From: Mycobacterium numidiamassiliense
GTDB lineage: Bacteria; Actinomycetota; Actinomycetes; Mycobacteriales; Mycobacteriaceae
DNA: 64,000 nt
Assembly: GCF_900157365.1 (NCBI RefSeq)
Contig: NZ_FUEZ01000003.1
Span: forward strand, 1,178,001-1,242,000
Reading direction: 5' to 3'
Shown piece after piece: positions 1-10,247 of this stretch. Under the pieces are notes generated by a model. The model was not told where the DNA came from and did no database searches. It worked only from the letters and a program-made list of their open reading frames with translations. The position numbers and the translations under genes were made by a program. Within the stretch, counting starts at the first letter, position 1; each line of letters opens with the position of its first letter.

Positions 1-127
1 GCAGCGCTTCGCCGACCTCGGGATCGAGATGATCAACGTCGGTCCCCTACCGGGAAACCCCGACCCGGTCGGCCATATCCGCCGGCTCTGCGACGAATTG
101 GTACCCAGGCTCACCGAGATAGGTTGA
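1..127 (+). CDS. C-terminal fragment of a probable LLM-type (F420/flavin) oxidoreductase
   Basis: Only the last 41 codons are present; the gene begins before the window. The tail reads as a globular protein end, with a segment around GIEMINVGPLPG followed by a helix containing LCDELVPRL, and stops at TGA 125-127. An ending of this kind (a short strand, then a helix just before the stop) is common in luciferase-like F420-dependent oxidoreductases, which is why I suggest that family. No catalytic part is visible, so the assignment is weak. It converges on the DUF4190 gene, with 12 bases between the stops. Confidence 0.45.
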   Translation, partial: QRFADLGIEMINVGPLPGNPDPVGHIRRLCDELVPRLTEIG

Positions 128-139
128 GCGCCCGCAGTT

Positions 140-568
140 TTACGCTGCGACAGCAGCCATGGGCGACTGCTGGTCAACGGTGATCACGACGGCGGGCGGC
201 GTGCTGGTATTCACCTGCGTGTTGCTGCCGGCGGTGATCATCACGATGATCCAGTAGATGATGCCGCCCACGATCGAGATGATGCCGATGACGATTCCGG
301 CGATCGCCAGGCCGCGGCCACTCTGACCAGTCTGCTTGATCTGGTTCAGCGCGAGGAAGCCGAAGACCACCCCGACGACGGACCCGACGCCCACACAGAT
401 CCACCCCAACAACGACGCCACCAACGACACGATGGCGAAAGTGTTGGTGCCCGAGGCGGGCTGGGACGGCGGGTAGCCCGGCCCCGGCGGCGGGGGGTAC
501 CCCGGTCCTGGCGGAGGCGGATAGCCACCCGGCGGCGGCGGGGGGTAGCTGGGCGGTTGATCCGACAA
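140..568 (-). CDS. Proline-rich DUF4190 membrane protein
   Basis: This is a 142-residue protein. Residues 1-40 are almost entirely Pro, Gly and Tyr repeats (PPPPGPGYPP type), a disordered cytoplasmic segment. Two hydrophobic helices follow (about 43-73 and 86-112), with the short link LNQIKQTGQSGRGLAIAG between them that is typical of DUF4190. The function of the family is unknown; such proline-rich small membrane proteins are common in actinobacterial envelopes. The C-terminal 30 residues are Thr/Val rich and would lie outside the second helix. It stands alone between convergent neighbours. Confidence 0.8.
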   Translation of the reverse strand: MSDQPPSYPPPPPGGYPPPPGPGYPPPPGPGYPPSQPASGTNTFAIVSLVASLLGWICVGVGSVVGVVFGFLALNQIKQTGQSGRGLAIAGIVIGIISIVGGIIYWIIVMITAGSNTQVNTSTPPAVVITVDQQSPMAAVAA

Positions 569-646
569 GGACGCCTCCTAGGCTGGGGTCAAGTGGGACA
601 CACTCTACGCCGCAGGTCGTTGCTTGTCGCTCATTGATTTCGTCCG

Positions 647-2095
647 TTATGCGGGGTATCGGGAGTAGCACACGTCCATGTTTCCTCCCACGCCGCCGCG
701 GAATGCCGCGATGCGCGTGAAGCCGGCCGGCACGCTGGTCCCGTCCGCGTCGCTGGCAACCATGTGGTTGGTGAGCAAACCGGCGACGGCTTCGTCGAGA
801 TCGCCGGCGGTCAACAACAACTCCTTCTGCGAGGGCGTCTCGATCGGCTCGGCCATCTTGCGGTGCACGACGCCGGTCAGGCACGCGGTCCGCAGCGCGG
901 TCCACGGACTCTGCATCGGCAGATTTCGTTCGTGCTGCACCGCCAGCGCGTATCTGGACATCACCACCGAGAGTGCGGTGTCGTCACCCTGCGGCAGGGT
1001 GTCTTCGCTTTCGCTGGAGACCTTGCCCAGCTGCGTCAGCCCGGGCAGGTCCACGACGATGGTGTTGGTCGCCGGACAATAGGACGCCGGCGGGCTGGGT
1101 TTGGCATCCGGGCAACCGGCCGCCTTGTAGGACAACGTCGGTGGATTCTTGGGCGAGAACACCTTTCCCAACAATTCCATCAGCGTTGACAGGGTGTCTT
1201 CGTCGATGGGCACCTCACCGGTGCCGGTGTCCCCGTTGGGATCGGCCTGCAAGGCGGTCGGCAGGTCACCGCGGCGTTGGGCGATCTCCTGCTTGTTGAT
1301 ACCCGCGCAGGCCGAAGCGCCCGTGACGAACCCCATCTGGAACGCGCTGATCCGATCCAGGGCGGTCCCATGCTCGTCGTCGTTGACGGTGTCGGCATCC
1401 TGAACCGGGTCGCGGGTGGTGATGATGCCGGCCAGCACGTGGTCGAGCCCGTCGGCGGTGCTCAGGGTGAACCGCGACGACTTGCCCGCGGCAACCCAGT
1501 ACAGATAAACGCCCGCGAAACAGTCGGCCTGCTGCTCGCGAACAATAGTGGGATCGGATCTGGTCACGAGTTTCGCCATCTGCTGCAAGGCATGTCCGAA
1601 CTCGTGCGCCAACACACCCGTCACGGACATGTCGCCGAAATAGCGTTGCGCGACGGCCATGAACACCGTGCGATCCCAGGCGATCAAGTTGCAGCGCGAC
1701 GTGAAAAAGGCGTTGACGAGTTTGTAGGTGTCGTTGTGGCAAACGATCGGACTGCTCGGACTGTTCGAGTCGTAGGACACCAGCTTGCCGACCGGAAGGA
1801 AGGTGCCTTTCAGCGACTGGCTGTAGACGGACTTCCAGTAATCCTCGATGTCGTTGACCGACAGCAACGACAATTTGTCGATCGATCCGTTGTCGGTGTT
1901 GACCACCGTGCCGTTGGGCGCCGGCGCATTCGCGCGGATGCCGCTCGGGCCGTTGGTGGCGGGCAGGTCGCCGACCCGGAACGGGTCGTTGAGCATCGAC
2001 AGGGCCCGCCCCTGGGTCATCGTGCTGCACCCCGCAACGACAACCACCGTCGTTGCGCAGGCGATTGCCGCCCTCAGGATGGCCCGGATCTTCAT
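647..2095 (-). CDS. lpqM: LpqM, lipoprotein zinc metallopeptidase
   Basis: This is a 482-residue exported lipoprotein. It begins with a signal peptide ending in the lipobox VVAGC (lipidated Cys23), so the mature protein is anchored outside the plasma membrane. The zinc-binding HEXXH motif is HEFGH at residues 164-168, followed by ALQQMAKL, as in the neutral zinc metallopeptidase family. A second conserved stretch, REQQADCFAGVY about 25 residues later, supplies the expected downstream acidic and structural residues. The ATG at 2095 is chosen because it places the charged MKIR directly before the hydrophobic segment; the in-frame ATG at 2107 is an alternative. H37Rv lpqM (Rv0419) lies next to lpqL, as here. 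The substrate is unknown. Confidence 0.88.
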   Translation of the reverse strand: MKIRAILRAAIACATTVVVVAGCSTMTQGRALSMLNDPFRVGDLPATNGPSGIRANAPAPNGTVVNTDNGSIDKLSLLSVNDIEDYWKSVYSQSLKGTFLPVGKLVSYDSNSPSSPIVCHNDTYKLVNAFFTSRCNLIAWDRTVFMAVAQRYFGDMSVTGVLAHEFGHALQQMAKLVTRSDPTIVREQQADCFAGVYLYWVAAGKSSRFTLSTADGLDHVLAGIITTRDPVQDADTVNDDEHGTALDRISAFQMGFVTGASACAGINKQEIAQRRGDLPTALQADPNGDTGTGEVPIDEDTLSTLMELLGKVFSPKNPPTLSYKAAGCPDAKPSPPASYCPATNTIVVDLPGLTQLGKVSSESEDTLPQGDDTALSVVMSRYALAVQHERNLPMQSPWTALRTACLTGVVHRKMAEPIETPSQKELLLTAGDLDEAVAGLLTNHMVASDADGTSVPAGFTRIAAFRGGVGGNMDVCYSRYPA

Positions 2096-2245
2096 GACCA
2101 ACCCCATCCCGACCGGCCTGCATGACAGCATCTTCAGGGACCTCATTCTAGATCCGAAGCTTTCAGGGCGTAGCAAAAATGCGAGTCCCAGCAAACCACA
2201 CAACCTGAATTGGGTCTACCGGTTGAAAATGCGCCGGACCCGCCC

Positions 2246-3718
2246 TCAGGGCAGCCGGGCGCGGTGCCGCTTGTCGTGCGGCAGCACGCCGTTGGCCCCG
2301 CCGATCGAGTCCGCGTAGCTACCGACCGCGGACGCCACGCCAAAACCCATGACCGCCAAGGCATCCCGGTTGACATTGTCGACCGTGTCGCGGGGAGTTT
2401 GGAAGTTGGGGTCGAACCACACGCCGGGCTGCCCGCCCCATAGTCGTGCTTGCACAGTGGTTTTCGGCTGTGCGCCGCCCGCGGTCATCCCGCCGACCGG
2501 GATGCCCGCGACCATGAAGGGGTGGTAGTCTGCCCGGGGGTTCAGCGGCATGACCGCGGGCCGCTTCCCGGCCAGGTTCAGATAGCCGGCCAGGGTGCGC
2601 TCGATACCCGCCGAGCCGTCGGGGACGTCGCTCGGGGCGATCCCGGGCGAGGGTGGACCGGATTGATCGCCGTCATCGGTGAAGAAGCCCGCGTTGGGCG
2701 ACGCCAGCATGGTGAAGTTCAGGTACATCGCAATGTCGTTGAGTTGATCGCGATCCAGGCCGAACAGGTAGTCCATGACGCCGCCCAGGCCATCCTCCTC
2801 GGCTCCCCAGAACACGAAACGCACCGCGTTGGTGACCGGGGCCAGCGGTCCCAGCTGCAGCGCCGTTTCCAGCACCGCGGCCACACCGGATCCGTTGTCG
2901 TTGATCCCCGGACTGTCCCGTGGGCTATCGAGGTGCGCGCCGACGACGATCACGTCACTCGGCGAGCCGGTCCTGGTCTGCGCCAGCACGTTTCGCGAGG
3001 TGATCTTGATGTTCTCGGCATCGAGCACCAGATGTACCGGGGCACTCGCCTGCGCCAGCGCTTTGCCGCCGTAGTCGCTGACGACGGCGACCGGCACGGT
3101 CAGCTGTTTGAAATAGCCGGGGTTGAACAACGTCGGCGGGGCTCCCTGGGCGTTGGGGGCGCTGACCACGATCAGCGCGACCGCGCCCTTGGCCACGGCG
3201 GTCTTTTGCTTGTCCACCACCGAGCAGCTGGTGTCATCGACGAAGGCGATCGCCCCCGGCGGCAAGGCGGCCGGGTAATCGCCGACCGCACATCCCGATG
3301 GCGCGATGGGGCGAACCGGTTGTCCGGTGAGGCCGCCTGGAGGTGTCCGGACCAACAGCGACGCCTGATCGACCTGAAAGCTGCGCCCGGCGACCGTCAA
3401 TGTCGGCTTGCCCGGCGAAATCGGGTACAACCGGTCGAATTGCGGCGTCGACACATCAAACCCCCTGTTGCGCAGCGCTTTTGCGACGTACTCGACGCTG
3501 GCGTCGTAGCCTGGTGTGCCGTCCGCCCTGCTCCCCTTATTGGCGTTGGCGATGTCCTGCAGCGCGTGCAGATGGGTGAACATCCGCTCCGCGGTGACCT
3601 TTTCGGCCAACTCTCTGCTCAGATCGGGTGCGGCAGCGGGTCGTGCCCGATGCGGCGACGAGCACCCGGTCACCACCAGAATGATGAGCAGCACCGCTGC
3701 TCTCAGGCGGCCGGTCAT
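2246..3718 (-). CDS. LpqL-type lipoprotein aminopeptidase paralogue, zinc ligand replaced
   Basis: This is a 490-residue lipoprotein (lipobox VVTGC, Cys19) of peptidase family M28 with a protease-associated insert (about residues 130-230). The metal-site landmarks of Streptomyces aminopeptidase are mostly kept: His262 in AHLDSP, Asp274 in GINDNGSG, and Glu307-Glu308 in FWGAEEDG. However, the motif that is normally NFDM reads NFTM, so the zinc-ligand Asp is Thr336. The upstream tandem copy keeps that Asp. The ATG at 3718 overlaps the stop of the upstream paralogue by four bases, which implies translational coupling. I infer a recent duplicate with weakened or changed catalysis, perhaps a binding protein. 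H37Rv has a single lpqL here. Confidence 0.85.
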   Translation of the reverse strand: MTGRLRAAVLLIILVVTGCSSPHRARPAAAPDLSRELAEKVTAERMFTHLHALQDIANANKGSRADGTPGYDASVEYVAKALRNRGFDVSTPQFDRLYPISPGKPTLTVAGRSFQVDQASLLVRTPPGGLTGQPVRPIAPSGCAVGDYPAALPPGAIAFVDDTSCSVVDKQKTAVAKGAVALIVVSAPNAQGAPPTLFNPGYFKQLTVPVAVVSDYGGKALAQASAPVHLVLDAENIKITSRNVLAQTRTGSPSDVIVVGAHLDSPRDSPGINDNGSGVAAVLETALQLGPLAPVTNAVRFVFWGAEEDGLGGVMDYLFGLDRDQLNDIAMYLNFTMLASPNAGFFTDDGDQSGPPSPGIAPSDVPDGSAGIERTLAGYLNLAGKRPAVMPLNPRADYHPFMVAGIPVGGMTAGGAQPKTTVQARLWGGQPGVWFDPNFQTPRDTVDNVNRDALAVMGFGVASAVGSYADSIGGANGVLPHDKRHRARLP

Positions 3719-5214
3719 GGCCGCGAGAGTGTGTGGCGGACACGATCGGCCATGACCGGAACACCGTTGCGGCCGCCGAGGTCCTGCGCGTAGAGCGCCA
3801 CGGCGTAGGCCACCCCGGCTCCCTGGATGCCCAGCGAGGTGCGGTCGACATGGTCGAGAGTGTCGGTCTTCTGGTGATAGTTGGGATCGAATGGCGCACC
3901 CGCGGTTCCGCCCCACAGCTTCGCCTGTTCGTCGGACATCTTGGCCTCCGCGCCGGAGAACAAGCCGCCCGCCGGGATACCGGCCAGGGTGAATCCGTCG
4001 TAATCGGAGCGGCCGTCGAACGACGTGTCCTGCGGGGTCTTGCCCGCCGTCTTCAGGTAGGCGACCAGCGTGCGCTCGATGCCGGCCGAGCCCTCCGGCA
4101 CCACCGGATGACCGCGGGCGTCCGCGGGCAGGGATTGATCCCCGTCATAGGTGAAGTAGCCCGGATTCGGCGACGCGAGCATGTCGAAGTTCAGGTACAG
4201 CGCAATGTTTTTGAGGTCCTCGGAGTTCAGCGACTCGACGTAGTTGCGTGACCCGATCAGGCCGAGTTCCTCCGCGCCCCAGAAGCCGAACCGCACCGCA
4301 TTGTGCACTTGTGGTGAATTCCCCAGCTGGACAGCGGTTTCCAGCACAGCGGCCACCCCCGAACCGTCGTCGTTGATACCCGGACCCTCCGGCACGCTGT
4401 CCAGGTGCGCGCCGGCCATCACCACGTCAGTGGGCGAGCCCGTCTTGGTCTGCGCAATGATGTTGCGTGCCTTGAAGCTCTTGGTGCTCGCCGTCACCTT
4501 GATGGTGACCGGCCCGGGCTGGGCGCGCAGCTGCACTCCGACGGAGCGGGTCACACTGACCACCGGGATCTTGACGTCGGTGGCGCCCCCGAGTGTCCCG
4601 CCCATTTCCTGCTCGTCGACGTTGTCGGCCACGATCATCGCCACGGCGCCACGCTGTGCCGCGGCGTCTTCCTTTTGAGCGAACGGGCAGGTGCCGCGGT
4701 CCACCAACACCACGGCGCCCGGTACCGGCAGTGTGTCGTAATCGGGGGCCACACAGCCCTGCCGGTCACCACCCGGCGCGCTCACCAGCGGCCCGCTCAC
4801 CCCGTCTGGGCCGGTGCCCAGGGTGAATTCCAGTGCGCGCGCCTCCACGGCCCGGCCCGCGACGGAGACCACGGGCTTGTCGGCGTGAAACACCCGCGCC
4901 GAGAACTCGGGCGTCAGCACGTCAAAACCGGTGCGGCGCAACGTATTCACCACATAATCGACGCTGGCGTCGTAGCCCGGCGTGCCGACTGCCCGGGTGC
5001 CGTTGTTGGCGTTGGCAATGTCCTGAAGCTTGGACAGGTGCGCCATCATCGCGTCCGTCGTGACCTTCTTATGCAGTGCGGCGGCGAACTCGGTCGCGGC
5101 GGGGTTGGCGGTCGCCTGCTGCGAGTTCGCCGAACGATGAGAGCAGCCCACCAGCACCGCAGCGAGAGCGACCACAGCAAGCACGGCCGGGATCGTCCTC
5201 GAATTGTTCACCAT
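3715..5214 (-). CDS. lpqL: LpqL, lipoprotein aminopeptidase (M28)
   Basis: This is a 499-residue exported lipoprotein (lipobox VLVGC, Cys24). It contains a protease-associated domain and an M28 zinc aminopeptidase domain. The visible metal and catalytic residues are His270 (AHLDSV), Asp282 (GINDDGSG), Glu315-Glu316 (FWGAEELG) and Asp343 (NFDMLASPN). The C-terminal RSDYDGF motif carries Tyr where the Streptomyces enzyme has its last His ligand, and the downstream paralogue also has Tyr there. The ATG at 5214 is preferred over 5223 because it gives a compact signal peptide. Expected activity is removal of N-terminal residues from peptides at the cell surface. It is followed by the overlapping paralogue. 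Confidence 0.88.
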   Translation of the reverse strand: MVNNSRTIPAVLAVVALAAVLVGCSHRSANSQQATANPAATEFAAALHKKVTTDAMMAHLSKLQDIANANNGTRAVGTPGYDASVDYVVNTLRRTGFDVLTPEFSARVFHADKPVVSVAGRAVEARALEFTLGTGPDGVSGPLVSAPGGDRQGCVAPDYDTLPVPGAVVLVDRGTCPFAQKEDAAAQRGAVAMIVADNVDEQEMGGTLGGATDVKIPVVSVTRSVGVQLRAQPGPVTIKVTASTKSFKARNIIAQTKTGSPTDVVMAGAHLDSVPEGPGINDDGSGVAAVLETAVQLGNSPQVHNAVRFGFWGAEELGLIGSRNYVESLNSEDLKNIALYLNFDMLASPNPGYFTYDGDQSLPADARGHPVVPEGSAGIERTLVAYLKTAGKTPQDTSFDGRSDYDGFTLAGIPAGGLFSGAEAKMSDEQAKLWGGTAGAPFDPNYHQKTDTLDHVDRTSLGIQGAGVAYAVALYAQDLGGRNGVPVMADRVRHTLSRP

Positions 5215-5266
5215 CGAGCCCAACGTTAGACCGCGCCTTGCGGATCAGGCTCCGTACACGCAGAAG

Positions 5267-5689
5267 TCAGACATACAGCGAGTTGAACGGCGCGAACGGA
5301 ATGTTGCGCACCACAAACCACGCCAGGACCAGCCCCAGTGTCAGCATTGGCGCCCAGCGCCAATGCTGCCAGCTTCGGATTCGTCGGCCCGTCACCCGAC
5401 CGTAGGTCCACGCCAGGTAAGCCCAGACCAAGAGCACCACGGCCATTAAAGCCAACGCGTTGAACCTGGCGGCCGCGATCACGTTGCCGTGCATAAGCGA
5501 ATACAGCATCCGCAGACTGCCGCAGCCGGGGCAGTCAATGCCCAGCAACGCCTTGGTGGGGCATACCGGCAGCGGACCGTGGGGGGTGGTCGGATCGCCC
5601 ATCCAGATGGCAGCGCACGCCGCGGTCGCCGACGCCACCACCACCAGTGGGGCGCCGAGACCATGCGGGGCAAGCCGTGGACGAGTCAC
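5267..5689 (-). CDS. DUF2752 membrane protein
   Basis: This is a protein of about 140 residues with the DUF2752 signature: a hydrophobic first helix, then CPTKALLGIDCPGCG leading into RMLYSLMHGN, then two more helices. The paired cysteines just after the first helix are diagnostic of the family, whose function is unknown. The start is a GTG at 5689 or a TTG at 5695; neither has a clear ribosome binding site, and both lie just behind the stop of the CD225 gene (5707), so translation is probably coupled. DUF2752 and CD225 genes are often neighbours in actinobacteria, as I recall. Confidence 0.8.
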   Translation of the reverse strand: MTRPRLAPHGLGAPLVVVASATAACAAIWMGDPTTPHGPLPVCPTKALLGIDCPGCGSLRMLYSLMHGNVIAAARFNALALMAVVLLVWAYLAWTYGRVTGRRIRSWQHWRWAPMLTLGLVLAWFVVRNIPFAPFNSLYV

Positions 5690-5706
5690 CGTCAAGCAGC
5701 GTCGGG

Positions 5707-6051
5707 CTAGAAGGTCCCCATCAGCATCGACATTGACGCCGGCGCTGGGTTCTCGGGGTGCGCGGTCACCATGACAATCACGATGATCGCCAGGTAGACG
5801 ACGACGAGGACGACCCAGATGATGACCGACCACCGCACCCACTTCTTGGCGCTGTCGGCGGCTGCCTGGGCTTCGGCGTAGCGGCCCTGGGCCCACAACC
5901 CGCTCACCGAGGCGGCCTTGACGATTGCCACGATTCCCGTGATCGGGAAGCAGAGCACCGTCGCCAGAATCGCCCAGACCAAGTAGTTGTTGGGCTGTTG
6001 AGCGGCCGGCTGTGGCGGTGGGTATCCGGGCGGGGGCGGCTGTGCGGTCAT
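5707..6051 (-). CDS. CD225/dispanin-family membrane protein
   Basis: This is a 114-residue protein with a proline-rich N-terminus (residues 1-20) and two membrane helices (about 24-46 and 75-97). The cytoplasmic linker between them contains AASVSGLWAQGRYAEAQAAA, the characteristic CD225 helix. The family includes eukaryotic interferon-induced transmembrane proteins; its bacterial role is not established. It is followed after 17 bases by the DUF2752 gene, with which it probably forms a two-gene unit. Confidence 0.82.
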   Translation of the reverse strand: MTAQPPPPGYPPPQPAAQQPNNYLVWAILATVLCFPITGIVAIVKAASVSGLWAQGRYAEAQAAADSAKKWVRWSVIIWVVLVVVYLAIIVIVMVTAHPENPAPASMSMLMGTF

Positions 6052-6206
6052 GGATTCTCCACTCGAAAAAAGTTAGCTGGCGTCTGGCGGTGCCTACGCT
6101 ACCGGAGCCCCGGCAACCCGGCACGGTTTCCTTGAGTGGCGGAATGTACTGCCCGGCCCAGGCGTGGCCTACGATCCCTTTAGCAAACCGCCAAGGAGTC
6201 CATCGG

Positions 6207-6758
6207 ATGCCCCATCTCGCCGCGCCTCTGCGCGTCATGACGGCTGCGGCGCTCGCGGGCGGCGTGGTTGTCGCCATGGCCGCCGCGACGGCGAATGCGG
6301 ACCCCACCACTACTCCGACCTCGAGCACTCCCACCGCGAGTCCGGCAGATCTCAACACCCTGGCGGCCACGCTGTCAAAAGGCTACGGCCTCAATAACTG
6401 CACGCCGCAAAACATCATCAACGGTGAATTGGCTTCACTCGCGTGCGGACAAAGCCCCGACCCCAGTGGGCCCGTTCAGGCGAAGTACATCCTGTTCACC
6501 AATGGCGGCAATTTGGCCACCGTATTCAAGAACAGCATCAAGGACGACGTCTTGACGGCGTGCGGCGACCAGGGCCAGTCGCCCACTTCCTGGCACCAGG
6601 GCAGTTCCACCACCAGTGCGGGATCGGTGGCATGCGGGACGTACCAGAACGGCGCCGAGATCATCTGGACCAATGACGCCAAGAACATACTGAGCTATAT
6701 CCGCGCGTCCAACACCGACGTTGGATCGTTGTTCCAGTGGTGGCGGGCCAACGGCTGA
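6207..6758 (+). CDS. Exported four-cysteine protein, tandem copy A
   Basis: This is a 183-residue protein with a Sec signal peptide ending near ATANA-DP (about residue 31). The mature part opens with a Thr/Ser/Pro linker, then a domain with four cysteines in the contexts NNC, LACGQS, TACGDQ and VACGTY, and ends with the aromatic LFQWWRANG. The cysteines suggest two disulphides. From memory the domain resembles the extracellular sensor part of some mycobacterial Ser/Thr kinases, but no kinase is present here. AAGGAG at 6193-6198 lies eight bases before the ATG and fixes the start. Copy B follows 93 bases downstream. Function unknown. Confidence 0.85.
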   Translation: MPHLAAPLRVMTAAALAGGVVVAMAAATANADPTTTPTSSTPTASPADLNTLAATLSKGYGLNNCTPQNIINGELASLACGQSPDPSGPVQAKYILFTNGGNLATVFKNSIKDDVLTACGDQGQSPTSWHQGSSTTSAGSVACGTYQNGAEIIWTNDAKNILSYIRASNTDVGSLFQWWRANG

Positions 6759-6790
6759 CCACAATTCGAAAACACTATTTTTCGGGGTGG
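6759..6790 (+). terminator. AT-rich hairpin between tandem exported genes
   Basis: Directly after the stop codon, CGAAAA and TTTTCG can pair around a short loop, flanked by CCAC and GTGG that extend the stem with small internal bulges. There is no clear U tract after it, so it could be a weak terminator or an mRNA-stabilising element. A promoter-like TACAAT at 6799-6804 follows and may drive copy B. Confidence 0.35.
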
Positions 6791-6851
6791 GACGCAAATA
6801 CAATCCCGATGTTAATTAGCTACGCCGCAGTCGGGCAAAAGGAGTTGCAGG

Positions 6852-7373
6852 ATGCCGTATCTCACCAACGTGCTGCGAGCCGCGACGGCCACAGCACTCC
6901 TGGGCAGTTTCGCCTGCCTGGGCACAGCCATTGCCAACGCTGACCCCAACGACACGCTGAACAGCGCGCTGTCGAAGGGCTACACCCCCAGCAATTGCTC
7001 GCCCCAAAAGGTGAGCGACGTCCAGGGCTCCTTTACCGCCACTGTGGTCGCGGTAGTGCAGTGTGGACAAAACTCTGACTCCAGCGGTCCGATGGGTGGC
7101 AAGTATTTCCTGTTCAGCAACAGCGCCGACACGGCCAGCTCGTTCACCAAACTCATTAGCAGCGACACCCTCGCCAACTGCGGCACCGCGTCGTCGCCGA
7201 CCACGTGGCACCAGGGCAGCAACACCGATTCGGCCGGACAGGTGGCGTGCGGGACGGATTCGGGTCAGGCCGAGGTCCTTTGGACGGTGGATGCCAAGAA
7301 CGTGCTGGCCTTCGTCCGCGCGAGCAACGGCGACACGGCGGGCCTGTACAAGTGGTGGCAGGCCAACGGCTGA
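6852..7373 (+). CDS. Exported four-cysteine protein, tandem copy B
   Basis: This is a 173-residue protein with a Sec signal peptide ending near AIANA-DP. The mature domain repeats the layout of copy A: an ALSKGY segment, cysteines in NCSPQ, VQCGQN, ANCGTA and VACGTD, TTWHQGS in the middle, and a LYKWWQANG end. The two are clearly a diverged tandem duplication. AAAAGGAG at 6837-6844 is seven bases before the ATG. It converges on the SGNH hydrolase, with three bases between the stops. Function unknown. Confidence 0.85.
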   Translation: MPYLTNVLRAATATALLGSFACLGTAIANADPNDTLNSALSKGYTPSNCSPQKVSDVQGSFTATVVAVVQCGQNSDSSGPMGGKYFLFSNSADTASSFTKLISSDTLANCGTASSPTTWHQGSNTDSAGQVACGTDSGQAEVLWTVDAKNVLAFVRASNGDTAGLYKWWQANG

Positions 7374-7376
7374 TCG

Positions 7377-9088
<1,712 letters not shown>

Positions 9089-9089
<1 letters not shown>

Positions 9090-10099
9090 CAGTGGACTCC
9101 CACCGCTGCGAGCTCGGCAATGACGTGTTCGGCGGTCCACGGTGCCAGCAGGATGCCCGACCGGCCATGGCCGGCGGCGACGAACGTGCGTTGGTCGAGG
9201 CGGTGCACGAGAGGCAGATTATCGGGCGTCATCGGGCGCAGCCCGGCGGCGCATTCGACCAACTCGTACTCGCCCAGTGCGGGCAGCACCGCGCACGCGT
9301 CGTCGAGCAGGTCGCGCACCCCGGACACCACCGGGGCGGTGTCGCGACCGTGCTCGTACTGCGTGGCACCGACGACGACCCCGTCCGCGCGCGGCACCAG
9401 ATACACCTGCCTGCCGTGCACCCGGGCGCGAATCACCCTGCCCAGCAACGGCATACAACCCTTTCGCCAGCGCAGACGCAGCACCTCACCCTTGACCGGG
9501 CGGATCGGTAGCCCCGGCCACAGGGAGGGCGCGTCGATGCCGTTGGCGATCACCACCGCGTCACCGTCGACACGCGTCATGTCATGCACCGGCCCCGCCC
9601 ACTCGACGCCGAGGCGCTCGCAGTCCGCCGCCAGCGCATCGAGGAGCGCGCGATTGTCCACCGCGAGCTCGGTGGGCGCCTGAAAGCCGTGCCGGATGCC
9701 TTGGGCCAGAAGCGGTTCGACATCACGGGCGGCCGACTCCCAGGTCACCGGATGCCCCTGGCCCGACAACCAGTCGGCAACGGTGCGCAGGTCTGCCACG
9801 TCGGCCCGGTCGACCGCCACCACCAGCGACCCGCGAGCGGTGATCAGCTCCGGCGGCAGCCCGTCCAGAAAGCCGCCGTCGCGCCATAGCCGCAGCGACT
9901 CGAGGCCCAGCCGCAGTAGTCGTTCCTCGCCGGGCCAGCCTTCGCTGTGTGGGGCCAGCATGCCGCCGGCGACCCAGGAGGCGCCGCGGTCGCCGGTGCG
10001 GTGCACCCGCACGGACCAGCCCGCGCGCGCCGCCCGGCGCGCCACCGACAACCCGATGACGCCGCCGCCGATGACGGCTACGTCGGCCGGAGACTGCAT
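9089..10099 (-). CDS. thiO: ThiO, glycine oxidase
   Basis: This is a 336-residue FAD-dependent amine oxidase (DAO fold). The dinucleotide-binding motif GGGVIGLS is at residues 11-18, and the C-terminal FAD-contact segment FVAAGHGRSGILLAP is present. It oxidises glycine to the imine used by ThiG in aerobic thiazole synthesis. It is the first gene of the thi operon and lies directly behind a TPP riboswitch, so it should be shut off when thiamine pyrophosphate is plentiful. Confidence 0.94.
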
Positions 10100-10104
10100 C
10101 CTCT

Positions 10105-10205
10105 ACTCCCTTCGCCGGCATGACCCGGATCAGGTGTGACGGTAAGGGCAGGTCCAGATGGACTGGCTGTGCCCACTCTCAGCCCCGCTCCGGGGACTCC
10201 CGTGT
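10105..10205 (-). promoter_or_regulatory. TPP riboswitch (thi box) ahead of thiO
   Basis: On the minus strand the leader shows the conserved THI elements in order: a GC-rich stem, CTGAGA (10182-10177), a variable helix, and ACCTGATCCGGGTCATGCC (10135-10117) followed by the final GGGAGT about 10 bases before the thiO ATG. This closeness suggests the riboswitch acts by hiding the ribosome binding site rather than by termination. It should control thiO, thiS, thiG and the coupled hydrolase. The divergent thiE lies outside its transcript. Confidence 0.95.
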
Positions 10206-10224
10206 CTAAGTTCTTCGGCCTCTA

Positions 10225-10240
10225 CGCTAGCGCGCTAGCG
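10225..10240. promoter_or_regulatory. Perfect 16-bp palindrome in the thiE promoter region
   Basis: CGCTAGCGCGCTAGCG is fully self-complementary. It lies between the riboswitch leader of thiO and the GTG of thiE and overlaps a possible -10 element, so it could be an operator for either gene. Confidence 0.45.
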
Positions 10241-10241
10241 T
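10236..10241 (+). promoter_or_regulatory. Putative leaderless -10 element of thiE
   Basis: TAGCGT fits the TANNNT pattern and ends six bases before the thiE GTG, the spacing expected of a leaderless transcript. No Shine-Dalgarno sequence is visible. Confidence 0.4.
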
Positions 10242-10247
10242 CGCGGT

